Below, piece after piece: positions 35,866 to 44,447 of a DNA stretch of 64,000 nucleotides. How positions within the stretch are numbered: position 1 is the stretch's first letter; each line of letters starts with the position of its first letter. The DNA comes from Nostoc sp. FACHB-152 (GTDB taxonomy: Bacteria; Cyanobacteriota; Cyanobacteriia; Cyanobacteriales; Nostocaceae): the NCBI RefSeq assembly GCF_014697475.1, contig NZ_JACJRV010000025.1, positions 17,852 through 81,851 of the forward strand, in the 5' to 3' direction. A model generated the notes under the pieces. That model saw nothing but the letters and a program-made list of their open reading frames with translations. It did no database searches and had not been told where the DNA came from. Made by a program: the position numbers and the translations under genes.

Positions 35866-38100
35866 TTATACCTCCTCTGAACGGAGTAAACGTGTATAAG
35901 TACCTTCTTGCTGCCACAATTCTTCATGAGTACCGCGCTGTACGACTTTGCCAGCTTCCAGCACAATAATTTCATGGGCATCTCGAATTGTACTGAGACG
36001 ATGAGCGATCGCAATACAAGAACAACCACGCTGTCGGAGGTTGCGATCAATTAACATTTCTGTCTCAGCATCAAGGGCGCTTGTTGCTTCATCCAGGACT
36101 AACACTGCTGGGTTTCTTACCAAAGCACGAGCAATTTCTAAACGTTGGCGTTGTCCACCACTCAAATTCATCCCGCCTTCGATCAACTCGGCATCATATT
36201 TTCCTGGCAGAGATAAAATTAAATCCCCAATAGCTGCATCTTCACAAGCTCGAATTAAATCTATATCTGTGATAGTTGCATCCCAAAGAGTAATGTTTTC
36301 TCGTACAGTCCCAGCAAATAAGAAAATATCCTGTTCCACCATTGCTAAAGAGTTAGCCAGAACATAGCGATCAATTTGCGTCCGAGGTATACCATCAAAG
36401 CAGATTTCCCCATTCCAAGGCTGATAAAGACCGCAGATTAACTTCGCAACTGTAGATTTGCCAGAACCACTACCCCCCACAATTGCTACCCGTTGTCCTG
36501 GCTTGATAGTTAAATTCAGGTTTTCGATTAAAGGCGGATCGACGCGACTATAACCAAAGGTGAGATTGCGTAATTCAACGTAACCCTGGAGTTGAAAGAG
36601 AGGGGATGAGTAAGATAGGGGGGAGATTAGTAGGTTTTTTTCTGGTTGTGTTTCTTGATTTATTACTTCCTCAGTCATGGGATCGACTGGGTTTTGCAAA
36701 ACATCGTCGAGGCGGTTTAAATCAGCTTCTAAATCTTGTAGTGTACTGCCAAAATTTACAAGGTTATTGACTGGTTCTAAAAAGCTTTGAGTTAAACTTT
36801 GGTAGGCTACTAGCATTCCAATACTAAGTTTGCCATCCATTACTTCTAAACCACCGACAACCAAAATCGCAGCTGTTGTTAAGGATGTCAAAATTGTGGG
36901 TAAGGTTGTCAAAATTTGAGTTTGTAAATTTAATTGCTGTTGGGCATTGAGGGCTTTAGCATAATGTCCTGCAAACCGAGCAAATAAATCAGATTCTAGC
37001 CCAGAAGCTTTGACGGTTTCTATTGTTTGTAGACCGCTAATTGTGACTCCAGAGACTTTACCATGCTCCTGTGCTAGACGCAGATTTGCATTCACGCGAG
37101 TTTGCGATAAAAATTGCAGAGCCAGCATATTGATGAGTGCAAAACCACAAGCGATCGCACTTAGCAAATGGCTATACTGCAACATAATAAAAAAGTAAAA
37201 AACCATCATCAACGCATCAATAATTGTTGTTGCTAACCGTCCTGAAAGTGCTTCAGCAACTTTGTCATTAATGGCAACCCGACTGCTAACTTCTCCTGCA
37301 TAACGTTGAGCATAAAAGTTAATTGGTAAGCGCAGAATATGCCACAGAAATTGCCCTGACATACTAACTGAAAGCTTAACCATCAGCCGCCGCAGATATG
37401 TAAATCGCATTGTAGCCAGCAATATCCGGCACGCCGCACTCAAAACCATGCCAATTAGCAAAGGGCGTAGCCATTGTTGGCGGTCTTGGACTAAAATCTC
37501 ATCAACAAATACCTGTGAAAATGCTGGGACGGCTAATCTTGGTATTGTCAATAACAACCCTGCTAGTAAGCAAAATAAAATAGTAATTTGGGAATTTTTT
37601 AAGCGTTTATATAAGGCAGAAACAACATTAATTTTTTTGCCTCCCTTTTGAAAATTTGAGCCTGGTTCCATCACCAAGACTACACCTGTATATCCTGGGT
37701 TAAATTCTTCTAAGGTAATGGTTCTGCGACCTGTGCCGGGGTCGTTAAGATAGACCACATCTTTGCCAATTCCTTCGACAACAAGGAAGTGGTTAAAATT
37801 CCAAAAGATAATATAGGGTGGACGGAGTGTTTTTAATTGTTCAAGTGACTTTTTTAAACCTTGAGCATCTAAGCCAAAATGTTTGGCTGCTTTAATGATA
37901 TTAACAGCTTTACTGCCATCTCTTGAAACCCCACATTCTTCTCTTAACTTAGCCAAAGGTACAATCCGACCGTAATAACTTAAAATAATTCCTAGAGAAG
38001 CAGCACCGCATTCTACTGCTTCCATTTGTAACACTGTAGGAGTTTGAACGCGACGGCTTTTAAATAGGGTCAATAAATTTAAACTGAAGGGAAGATACAT
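35866..38100 (-). CDS. NHLP-type C39 peptidase/ABC transporter (leader-cleaving exporter)
   Basis: From ATG 38100 the protein has 744 residues. Residues about 19-140 are a C39 double-glycine peptidase with catalytic Cys31 (in MEAVECGAASLG), His104 (in FNHFLVVEG) and Asp120 (in LNDPGTG). Then come six membrane helices (about 165-450) and an ATPase with Walker A IVGGSGSGKST, signature NLSGGQRQR and Walker B VLVLDEATSALD. Family knowledge: such proteins remove the leader after a GG-type site and export the mature peptide. The precursors in this window end their leaders in VAAGG, as expected for its substrate. An in-frame TTG at 38109 is a less likely start. The gene is 64 bp downstream of the HlyD-type gene and 2 bp upstream of the second ABC gene. 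Confidence 0.92.
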   Translation of the reverse strand: MYLPFSLNLLTLFKSRRVQTPTVLQMEAVECGAASLGIILSYYGRIVPLAKLREECGVSRDGSKAVNIIKAAKHFGLDAQGLKKSLEQLKTLRPPYIIFWNFNHFLVVEGIGKDVVYLNDPGTGRRTITLEEFNPGYTGVVLVMEPGSNFQKGGKKINVVSALYKRLKNSQITILFCLLAGLLLTIPRLAVPAFSQVFVDEILVQDRQQWLRPLLIGMVLSAACRILLATMRFTYLRRLMVKLSVSMSGQFLWHILRLPINFYAQRYAGEVSSRVAINDKVAEALSGRLATTIIDALMMVFYFFIMLQYSHLLSAIACGFALINMLALQFLSQTRVNANLRLAQEHGKVSGVTISGLQTIETVKASGLESDLFARFAGHYAKALNAQQQLNLQTQILTTLPTILTSLTTAAILVVGGLEVMDGKLSIGMLVAYQSLTQSFLEPVNNLVNFGSTLQDLEADLNRLDDVLQNPVDPMTEEVINQETQPEKNLLISPLSYSSPLFQLQGYVELRNLTFGYSRVDPPLIENLNLTIKPGQRVAIVGGSGSGKSTVAKLICGLYQPWNGEICFDGIPRTQIDRYVLANSLAMVEQDIFLFAGTVRENITLWDATITDIDLIRACEDAAIGDLILSLPGKYDAELIEGGMNLSGGQRQRLEIARALVRNPAVLVLDEATSALDAETEMLIDRNLRQRGCSCIAIAHRLSTIRDAHEIIVLEAGKVVQRGTHEELWQQEGTYTRLLRSEEV

Positions 38101-38164
38101 AGTAAACAAACCATTTATGCTGGAGGAATTTTGATTTAACTAGTTTAGAGAGTTGAGAATTAAC

Positions 38165-39604
38165 TTAATAAATGCCAGTCCAAGAACGGAGGAGAGGAAT
38201 AATATAAGAGATAGGTGCTTTTTCTCCGATTTTGACTTGTACTGAAGTGGTAGTACCTGATGATATTTTGAGCGGTGGTTCATCTCCAGATGACCATTTA
38301 TAGCCACTAATGCTAGTTGGTGCTTCTTGTAGTTGGGCAAAAGCTTGCACGCGAACTTCGCCATTTTTTGCTAGGCTATGAGCGATATCTTCATTGCCAA
38401 CGATCGCAGTAATATCTTGTGTAGTAACTGGAAAAGGCGAAATATTTGTTAAAACTCCCACCATTCCACCGTAGCGTTCGCGTTTAGCAAAACTAGGTGT
38501 AACTTGAACGCTCATCCCTGGTTTAATTTGTTTACCATCTTTGTTATCAAAGTAAATAACACTCACCAGTTTGGCTTGAGAATCTGCAACGTCTAACGAA
38601 CCCAGACGCACACCAGAATTGACAATTTGGCCTGGAACAACGCTAATTTGCAAAATTTGTCCGTTGTATTGACTGATGATTCTGCTGTCTTTAGCCAGTT
38701 GCAACTGTAATTGAGCAATCCGCAGTTTTAATTCTTGAATTTGATTGACTTTGTTGATAGCTTGTTTTAGGCTTTGTTCGTGTAATTTTGTTTGTTGAGT
38801 CTCTAAATCCTTGATTTTAGTTTTAATTTCATCGATTTTGTTGAAACTTTCTAGAGACTGCCGTTGAGTATTAGTTACTTGGATTTGTAAATCCTTAAGT
38901 TGTAAGTCTATTTCTGATAATTGCGTTTGATTATTGATATATTCTTGCTCGGCTTGGACTAACAAATCTTGGCTGATCGCCTTCTGTTGAAATAGCTGTC
39001 GTCGCTGATTTACCCGTTTTTGAAAAATTTCCTGTAAACCTTTAATTTGTTGCTGGCGTAATTGCAAAGTTTGGCGTTTTTGCGCGATCGCTGCTAAATC
39101 TTGATTATGTAATTCTGGCGATATCTGTTCACGCTTCAGGCTGCTTTTTAAATCTAGGTGTTGCTGTTCAAGCGTGTTAATTTGTTGGTCTATAACTTGC
39201 TTTTCCAACTTCTCTGTATCTTGATTCTGCGTTTGCAATTGCAGTAACTTGGTTTGTTCTTGCTGGAGTTGTTGTTTCAGCGTAGACTGCTCAATAATGC
39301 CCAGTACATCACCTTTTTTGACAACATCTCCCGGTTTAATATTCAGGCTTAATAAGGCTCCAGAAGCGGGAGATTGCAACTGTACTACATGGCTGGGTCG
39401 AATTAATACACCTTGACCTGTAACAGTTAAGGGGATGCGTCCGTACACACTCCAAACTCCGGCGGTGGCAACCAAAAAACCCATAGCAGTTAAGGATATC
39501 CAAGCTTTGGGTTTGATAGCCTGCATGAGTTGATCTAGCTGTTCTGGTGATGACAAGCGATCGAGTGCTTCTTGCCGGAAAAGCGGGGTACGTCTTAGAT
39601 GCAT
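38165..39604 (-). CDS. NHLP bacteriocin system HlyD-type secretion adaptor
   Basis: The 479-residue protein begins at ATG 39604 with a strong GGGAGGAG ribosome binding site. One membrane anchor lies at residues about 33-53 (AWISLTAMGFLVATAGVWSVYG). A lipoyl/biotinyl-like beta domain follows, split by a long glutamine-rich coiled coil (residues about 125-310), and a C-terminal beta-barrel region with KPGMSVQVTPSF. This is the membrane-fusion architecture that links an inner-membrane ABC exporter to the periplasm and outer membrane. It is the first gene of the three-gene exporter operon, and its start is 46 bp downstream of a three-box direct-repeat motif (39651-39680). Confidence 0.9.
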   Translation of the reverse strand: MHLRRTPLFRQEALDRLSSPEQLDQLMQAIKPKAWISLTAMGFLVATAGVWSVYGRIPLTVTGQGVLIRPSHVVQLQSPASGALLSLNIKPGDVVKKGDVLGIIEQSTLKQQLQQEQTKLLQLQTQNQDTEKLEKQVIDQQINTLEQQHLDLKSSLKREQISPELHNQDLAAIAQKRQTLQLRQQQIKGLQEIFQKRVNQRRQLFQQKAISQDLLVQAEQEYINNQTQLSEIDLQLKDLQIQVTNTQRQSLESFNKIDEIKTKIKDLETQQTKLHEQSLKQAINKVNQIQELKLRIAQLQLQLAKDSRIISQYNGQILQISVVPGQIVNSGVRLGSLDVADSQAKLVSVIYFDNKDGKQIKPGMSVQVTPSFAKRERYGGMVGVLTNISPFPVTTQDITAIVGNEDIAHSLAKNGEVRVQAFAQLQEAPTSISGYKWSSGDEPPLKISSGTTTSVQVKIGEKAPISYIIPLLRSWTGIY

Positions 39605-39970
39605 TTTGCTCCTCCCTTAGTTTTTTCTCTAGTGTTTGATGTTTTTAACCTTAGAGAGCGATCGAGAATAACTAGGGAAGAAATAAGAAAACACCCACTA
39701 TGTTGATGTGTGGATGTTTTGAGGTCAGTAACTTAGGTTTTGCAAACTAATGCCGTGTAAAACTTTCTCTCAAACCTAACCCCCAGCCCCTTCCCTACGA
39801 GGGAAGGGGAGCAAGAAACAACGCTTTTCTCTTATAGCAATCGAAGCATGGATTAAGACATTAACAGAGGATAAAACTTAAATAATATAAGATTTTTCGC
39901 CCTGTCACCTGTCCCCTGCTATAGCAGCAAAAAGTAAGTTGCACATCGCGTAAACTATGAGCAAATACTG
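39605..39970. other. Intergenic region between LanM and exporter operon
   Basis: 366 bp that holds the exporter promoter region, including the three-box motif at 39651-39680, and a perfect 9-bp hairpin (CCCCTTCCC, loop TACGA, GGGAAGGGG at 39787-39809). The hairpin lies downstream of the LanM gene but has no T-run after it on the minus strand and resembles common dispersed repeats of these genomes. No small gene is supported here. Confidence 0.6.
39651..39680 (-). promoter_or_regulatory. Three-box direct-repeat operator upstream of exporter operon
   Basis: Read on the minus strand: CTTCCCTA-GTT-ATTCTCGA-TCG-CTCTCTAA, three 8-bp boxes at 11-bp spacing. It is 25/30 identical to the site at 44289-44318 and 23/30 to the site at 47060-47089. 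Similarity continues past the boxes (TTAAAAACATC here, TTAAACACATC at the precursor site). Spacing and orientation are as in PhoB/OmpR-family operators. The start codon of the HlyD-type gene is 46 bp downstream. Confidence 0.65.
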
Positions 39971-42900
39971 TCACTCCCACAGCAGGGCTGATGGTAGTAA
40001 ATTTGGATAGGCTAGACGTAATAGTTCATACCCAATACCAGATGTTCCTTGAAAGAAGCCTGGGTTGTAAGTACCTCTAAGCAAGCTGGAAAACAGTTGA
40101 TAAGAACCTGTTTTTTCGGCTCTATTTACAGCCCATGCTGCTTGCTTCTGCACAATTTCTAGCAGTTCTGGACGCTGAAGCTGGCGGGCGGCTACTAATA
40201 ATACATCCATGCGTCCAAAGTTACCGCAGCAGAGGTGGTCAATGTCGTGCATTGCAAACTTTTGTGTTGTTTGCAATGCAATATCAATATCTTGCCGAAT
40301 TCCATCATTATCTAGAATATTTAAACTGCCCAGACGTGCTAGAGCAATACCAGGCGCACCGTGACACCAACTGGCAATGAATACAGGTTTGTCACCTCGA
40401 AAGTCTGGCCAGTTTTGGGCTGTGGGTGAAAAAACGCTATTTTCGTAAGCGATCGCTTCATCAGCCGCCGCCAGAAACATTGTGTCTTGAGTGACCGCAT
40501 ATAATCTCAGTAACGCATAAGCAATGCCAGCTGCACCGTGAGAAAATCCGGTCAAAAGTTTTTCGTCTAGGGTAGCCCAAGCTCTGTATCCACTACTGCT
40601 GACGCTACGGTGATTTATTAGATGATAACCACAAGTAACTGCTTGCTCTAAAACTACTGGATCTGGGATGTAGGAATAGAGAGATAATAATCCTAAAATC
40701 GCGCCAGCCGCCCCAGATACAATATCAAATTTGCGATCGCTAGCAATATTTGCTGGTGTAATTAAAGCAGCAGCTTGTTGGGCATCTTTCAATAAAATGT
40801 GTTCTTGGAGAAATTGACTGCTTTGCACCAGTGTATAGACAATTGAACCTAACCCTTTAGCACCACCAATCCCTAGATGTTTAGTCTTTTGTTGTTGAGC
40901 TTCGTAGTCTAAACCTTGCAAGACTTGGCGTAATTGTTGCACCGCGCCTAACGCCATCTCTTTATATGCTGCATCACCTGTAACTTTAGCTAATGCAGCC
41001 AAAAACATCGCTACTCCATAACTGCCATCATACAAGTCATAGCTCATAGGTTGCAGTTGAAAGCGTTGAGCGTCAGGAACATATTCCAGTCCCATCCAAG
41101 TGATACTACCATCTGCTGCTCGTAAAGCTGTTTGCTGCATTTCTTTCGCAATGCTAACTGCTTGCTGTACTAAAGCCTCTGGGGCGAGAGGAGACACCGC
41201 ATCGAAATCCAGTTGAGAAGGCACTGATACCGAGGAAGCCTCAGTCATATTAGCGGAACGGGCGTAGAGTGAACTGTGAATAAAACTCATCTGCTGCGCT
41301 AAATCTTTAAAATTGAGCTTTTGCAAACGGGCAATTACTAAATCGTAACTAGGTTGAGTAAAATATTTTTCGATAGTGCAATCGTTCGTGATTGGTAAAG
41401 CATCGCTATTAGAACGAGTAGCAAATAGAGGAATATCTAACTGCGCCAGTGCTTGCTGTTCTGCCGCTATAATTGCCCAAGCTTGGGGTTTCGTCTCAGC
41501 TTTCAGTAACGATCTGCTGAGAACATCAAGCGCAATACTACGTTCTACACCATTTTGTAAGAATTTGGGCTGTAAGGTTTGCTTGAGCAAATTGCCATAA
41601 ACTTGAGTCGGACGAAATACAAACCGGACTCGCTGATTGGCTAATTTTGTCAAAGAACTGTTTGCGGCTAAAAGTGTTTCTTTATGAGCAATCAAAAACT
41701 CGTACATTTGACGAAAACCATCAACCAATTCCGTAACATATTGACTAGAAGATAGAGTTACACCACCAATAGAAGGTATATTGCTACGCAAAGGTGGTTT
41801 CATAGACTCGTAACCTAAAGCCATTTTATCTGTATTAATATGCTGCCATCTCCGCACCCGAAAATTAGTTTCTTGTCCGCCTACACCACCTAAACCACTA
41901 CCGTCATAAATAACTCCATCTGGTCCCAAATTCCATGTTGGCAAGAAACCGATACGCAACAAAGAATCCATCATTTGTTGAGTGGCTAATTTTGCATTTG
42001 TAACATTAATATCATCGCCTACTATATCTCGAACTTGGTGAGACATGAGAGTTTCCATATCTATGAAAACTGGATATTCCCCACAGGCAATTATGTTTTC
42101 TGCATGGCAATCTGTTGCCTCTAAAAGATATAATAAACACAGCAACATCCCGGCTCGTTGGTAACAGCGTTTGGCTGCTGACAAATCTTCACAAGGTAAA
42201 TATTCTACATATTCTACCCAGCCATGAGTTGAACGATTCAGCACTTGCAGTACCTTAAATTTTAGTGGTATTTGCTGTTCATTCAACCAAGCTAGTAATT
42301 GAAAATATGCTTCTTCTGAGCCTAAATCTTTAGGTTTATAGACAACTTTTAGCCCTGAAGCAAAAGCCACTTGAATAACTGAGCGTCCATTATGGTGAAA
42401 GTCAGAAAGATTACCATTAACAGCAATTACTTGTCCAAGTTCTCCATCGCTTTGGAAAGTTGCTTGAATATCTGACATATCTGATGCTAATCGTTGGATA
42501 AATTCGCTATTACTATCTACCCAAAAATCTGTTACGGTTGCAGCTAGCCGTGCTAATACACTATATTCTTGAAAAAATGTTAGCAGTCCTCCTGCTAACA
42601 TATCTCTGAGAAAATTACTGTAATATTGTCGAGAATTTGCAGATTGTATTTGTGCTAATCGATGAGTTAATTTCGGTTGTTGATAAGTCCGAAAAACTAA
42701 AAAATTTAATCCCATCGCTTCCGAGCAAAGAGAAACTAATGAATGCAATAAACCACGTTCTAAAGCAGCGTGAGCTTCGTCTGAAAGTAGATGATAATTA
42801 GAATTAACTTGATTGAGTATTTGCTTACGGGCAACATAGATAAAGGGTAATAGTAACTCTTCAAAAGGTAAAGGTTCTTGGGGATTTAAACAACGATTTT

Positions 42901-43243
42901 CCGATGAAATGCCTTTTTCTAAATTTTCTAAAGAAACTAAGTTAGTCGCTTCTAAAACAGATTTGAAAGTTTCTGTCCAGGCAGGTAAATCTTGTTCCTT
43001 AACCAAACGAACAGAACCAAGTATTTGACTAACCCTGTCTACATCTAGCCCATCCCAAGCTAAACGCTGTTCAAATAATTCTTTGTTCCCTTGAGCGACT
43101 ACGTGACACCAATTCTCTAATCGAGATTTCACAAGTTCATTATTATTTTGTGTCTTGTCGGTTATAAATTCCATTCCCAAGCGTTCGTTAATTGTGCTTG
43201 CTTGTTCGACAATTTTAATCAAGTCTGAATTAGTAATTTGCAT
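39971..43243 (-). CDS. lanM: LanM-type class II lanthipeptide synthetase (CCG zinc motif)
   Basis: Bifunctional enzyme of about 1090 residues. Family knowledge: the N-terminal DUF4135 domain phosphorylates and eliminates Ser/Thr of the core peptide; the C-terminal LanC-like domain adds Cys thiols to form (methyl)lanthionine rings. The dehydratase region (about 190-600) includes VVYKPKDLGSEEAYFQLLAW, DCHAENI and FIDMETLMSH. The cyclase zinc ligands are Cys960 in SWCHGAPG and Cys1005-Cys1006 in HLCCGNFG: the usual CHG is CCG, the three-cysteine arrangement of ProcM-like enzymes associated with broad substrate tolerance. The start at ATG 43243 is preferred over ATG 43270 because AAGGA precedes it at good spacing. 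It lies 161 bp downstream of the precursor genes and probably shares their promoter. Confidence 0.93.
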   Translation of the reverse strand: MQITNSDLIKIVEQASTINERLGMEFITDKTQNNNELVKSRLENWCHVVAQGNKELFEQRLAWDGLDVDRVSQILGSVRLVKEQDLPAWTETFKSVLEATNLVSLENLEKGISSENRCLNPQEPLPFEELLLPFIYVARKQILNQVNSNYHLLSDEAHAALERGLLHSLVSLCSEAMGLNFLVFRTYQQPKLTHRLAQIQSANSRQYYSNFLRDMLAGGLLTFFQEYSVLARLAATVTDFWVDSNSEFIQRLASDMSDIQATFQSDGELGQVIAVNGNLSDFHHNGRSVIQVAFASGLKVVYKPKDLGSEEAYFQLLAWLNEQQIPLKFKVLQVLNRSTHGWVEYVEYLPCEDLSAAKRCYQRAGMLLCLLYLLEATDCHAENIIACGEYPVFIDMETLMSHQVRDIVGDDINVTNAKLATQQMMDSLLRIGFLPTWNLGPDGVIYDGSGLGGVGGQETNFRVRRWQHINTDKMALGYESMKPPLRSNIPSIGGVTLSSSQYVTELVDGFRQMYEFLIAHKETLLAANSSLTKLANQRVRFVFRPTQVYGNLLKQTLQPKFLQNGVERSIALDVLSRSLLKAETKPQAWAIIAAEQQALAQLDIPLFATRSNSDALPITNDCTIEKYFTQPSYDLVIARLQKLNFKDLAQQMSFIHSSLYARSANMTEASSVSVPSQLDFDAVSPLAPEALVQQAVSIAKEMQQTALRAADGSITWMGLEYVPDAQRFQLQPMSYDLYDGSYGVAMFLAALAKVTGDAAYKEMALGAVQQLRQVLQGLDYEAQQQKTKHLGIGGAKGLGSIVYTLVQSSQFLQEHILLKDAQQAAALITPANIASDRKFDIVSGAAGAILGLLSLYSYIPDPVVLEQAVTCGYHLINHRSVSSSGYRAWATLDEKLLTGFSHGAAGIAYALLRLYAVTQDTMFLAAADEAIAYENSVFSPTAQNWPDFRGDKPVFIASWCHGAPGIALARLGSLNILDNDGIRQDIDIALQTTQKFAMHDIDHLCCGNFGRMDVLLVAARQLQRPELLEIVQKQAAWAVNRAEKTGSYQLFSSLLRGTYNPGFFQGTSGIGYELLRLAYPNLLPSALLWE

Positions 43244-43350
43244 TATATTCAAATTCCTTATGTTAGTCATTATTTTTTGCCAGAAGAGTTACTTTGTTCT
43301 AATTAGTAGTACCATTTCAAGAAAACCATCTGGATAAAAAACATTGGCTG

Positions 43351-43390
43351 GTTGAAACTTACGCATGAATATAGATGTGTAAGTTTCAAC
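43351..43390 (-). terminator. Hairpin downstream of precursor gene 1
   Basis: GTTGAAACTTAC (43351-43362) and GTAAGTTTCAAC (43379-43390) form a perfect 12-bp stem, extended by 3 bp past one mismatch, with an 8-base loop. It lies 15 bp after the precursor stop and before the LanM gene. No long U-tract follows, so it may be a leaky terminator, or an RNA-stabilising structure that raises precursor levels relative to LanM. An identical hairpin follows the second precursor gene. Confidence 0.65.
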
Positions 43391-43404
43391 AATTTAGGCA
43401 TTTA

Positions 43405-43737
43405 CTAGAGACACTTACTGGTGGTGATACACAGTGAGAAGAAAGTACAATCAACGCGAAGAGTTAAACCACCAGCAGCCACAGCTTCGAGTTCAGTTTC
43501 CGACAATTGTTCAGATTCCGCAGCCATTGCTGGCAGGATAATATAAGCCACATCATCAGATTCTTGAACAACGCGAATTTGAGCAGTTTGAGGTAATTTT
43601 TGACCGAGTTCAAGTTCAACAGCCGCTTTAGCCGCTTCAGGGTTGTTCAACAATTGAGTGCGGAAAGCTTCATCTTTCATGGCACGGGCAATTAGTTTGG
43701 CTTCGATACTTACTTGTTCTGGATATTGTGCAGACAT
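43405..43737 (-). CDS. Lanthipeptide precursor 1, NHLP-type leader
   Basis: A 110-residue precursor with a 90-residue leader of the nitrile-hydratase-like (NHLP) family: acidic/amphipathic IEAKLIARAMKDEAFRTQLL, NNPEAAKAAVELELG, and VAYIILPAM followed by ETELEAVAAGG. The C39 peptidase should cut after GG, giving the core LTLRVDCTFFSLCITTSKCL. The core has three Cys (7, 13, 19) and six Ser/Thr (2, 8, 11, 15, 16, 17), enough for three thioether rings. An AAGGAG site sits 7 bases before ATG. It is the second of two tandem copies in transcription order and is followed by a hairpin and then LanM. Ring pattern and activity cannot be told from sequence. Confidence 0.92.
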   Translation of the reverse strand: MSAQYPEQVSIEAKLIARAMKDEAFRTQLLNNPEAAKAAVELELGQKLPQTAQIRVVQESDDVAYIILPAMAAESEQLSETELEAVAAGGLTLRVDCTFFSLCITTSKCL

Positions 43738-43783
43738 TTTGAAACTCCTTAAACAAAATTAGGTGAATGGAAAAAACTGGCTG

Positions 43784-43823
43784 GTTGAAACTTACGCATG
43801 AATATAGATGTGTAAGTTTCAAC
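43784..43823 (-). terminator. Hairpin downstream of precursor gene 2
   Basis: Same 12-bp stem as at 43351-43390 (GTTGAAACTTAC / GTAAGTTTCAAC), identical in sequence and located between the two precursor genes, 14 bp after the stop codon of the upstream copy. As an intercistronic structure it may limit read-through or protect the 3' end of the precursor mRNA. Confidence 0.65.
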
Positions 43824-43837
43824 AATTTAGGCATTTA

Positions 43838-44170
43838 CTAGAGACACTTACTGGTGGTGATACACAGTGAGAAGAAAGTACAATCAACGCGAAGAGTTAA
43901 ACCACCAGCAGCCACAGCTTCAAGTTCAGTTTCCGACAATTGTTCAGATTCTTTAGCCATTGCTGGCAGGATAATATAAGCCACATCATCAGATTCTTGA
44001 ACAACACGAATTTGGGAAGTTTGGGGTAGCTTTTGTCCGAGTTCAAGTTCAACAGCCGCTTTAGCCGCTTCAGGGTTATTCAACAATTGGGTGCGGAAAG
44101 CTTCATCTTTCATGGCACGGGCAATTAGTTTGGCTTCGATACTTACTTGTTCTGGATATTGTGCAGACAT
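43838..44170 (-). CDS. Lanthipeptide precursor 2, NHLP-type leader
   Basis: A 110-residue precursor nearly identical to the gene at 43405-43737. Two leader residues differ (QTSQ in place of QTAQ, AMAKESE in place of AMAAESE), while the 20-residue core after VAAGG is the same, down to the DNA. AAGGAG precedes the ATG. It is the promoter-proximal copy: the three-box operator at 44289-44318 is 118 bp upstream, oriented toward it. Maintaining two copies with the same core looks like a dosage increase rather than product diversification. Confidence 0.92.
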   Translation of the reverse strand: MSAQYPEQVSIEAKLIARAMKDEAFRTQLLNNPEAAKAAVELELGQKLPQTSQIRVVQESDDVAYIILPAMAKESEQLSETELEAVAAGGLTLRVDCTFFSLCITTSKCL

Positions 44171-44288
44171 TTTGAAACTCCTTGATTTATAATTGAATGA
44201 GATTCGTTAGACACATCGTTCGTTGAGCTTGTCTTTTCTAGGTGGTTTCTAGAGGTTTGAGATTCGCTCTTCGCTCGATGTGTTTAAT

Positions 44289-44318
44289 TTAGGAAGAAAT
44301 CGAGAAGAACTAGGGAAG
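44289..44318 (-). promoter_or_regulatory. Three-box direct-repeat operator upstream of precursor genes
   Basis: Read on the minus strand: CTTCCCTA-GTT-CTTCTCGA-TTT-CTTCCTAA. This is the cleanest copy: each box is CTTC followed by a CTA/CGA-like half, at exact 11-bp spacing. It lies in the 277-bp divergent region between the precursor genes (118 bp to ATG) and the OmpR-type regulator gene (129 bp to ATG), so it could control both. Confidence 0.68.
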
Positions 44319-44447
44319 CTCGATCGCTATCTCTCAAAAAATTTTCAGCAGCACTCCATATCTCTTAAAATCAGTGCCTACCTAGATTTATTGGTCAGGC
44401 GATCGCAAATTATGAGACGATTTTGAGGGGTATGTACAGCTTCTACC

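Larger units (their letters stand above)
43341..44183 (-). repeat. Tandem duplication of precursor gene plus 3' hairpin (unit 433 bp)
   Basis: Equivalent points (hairpin start 43351/43784, stop codon 43405/43838, start codon 43737/44170) are all 433 bp apart. Homology runs from just outside the hairpin to the ribosome binding site GAGTTTC region and ends abruptly after GAAACTCCTT in plus-strand reading. I count 13 substitutions in 333 coding bases, none in the core codons or the hairpin. Confidence 0.85.

Noticed and set aside
39787..39809. Hairpin after LanM as an intrinsic terminator
   Set aside because: No T-run follows in the minus-strand direction, and its sequence looks like a common dispersed CCCCTTCCC repeat; left as a repeat within the intergenic note.
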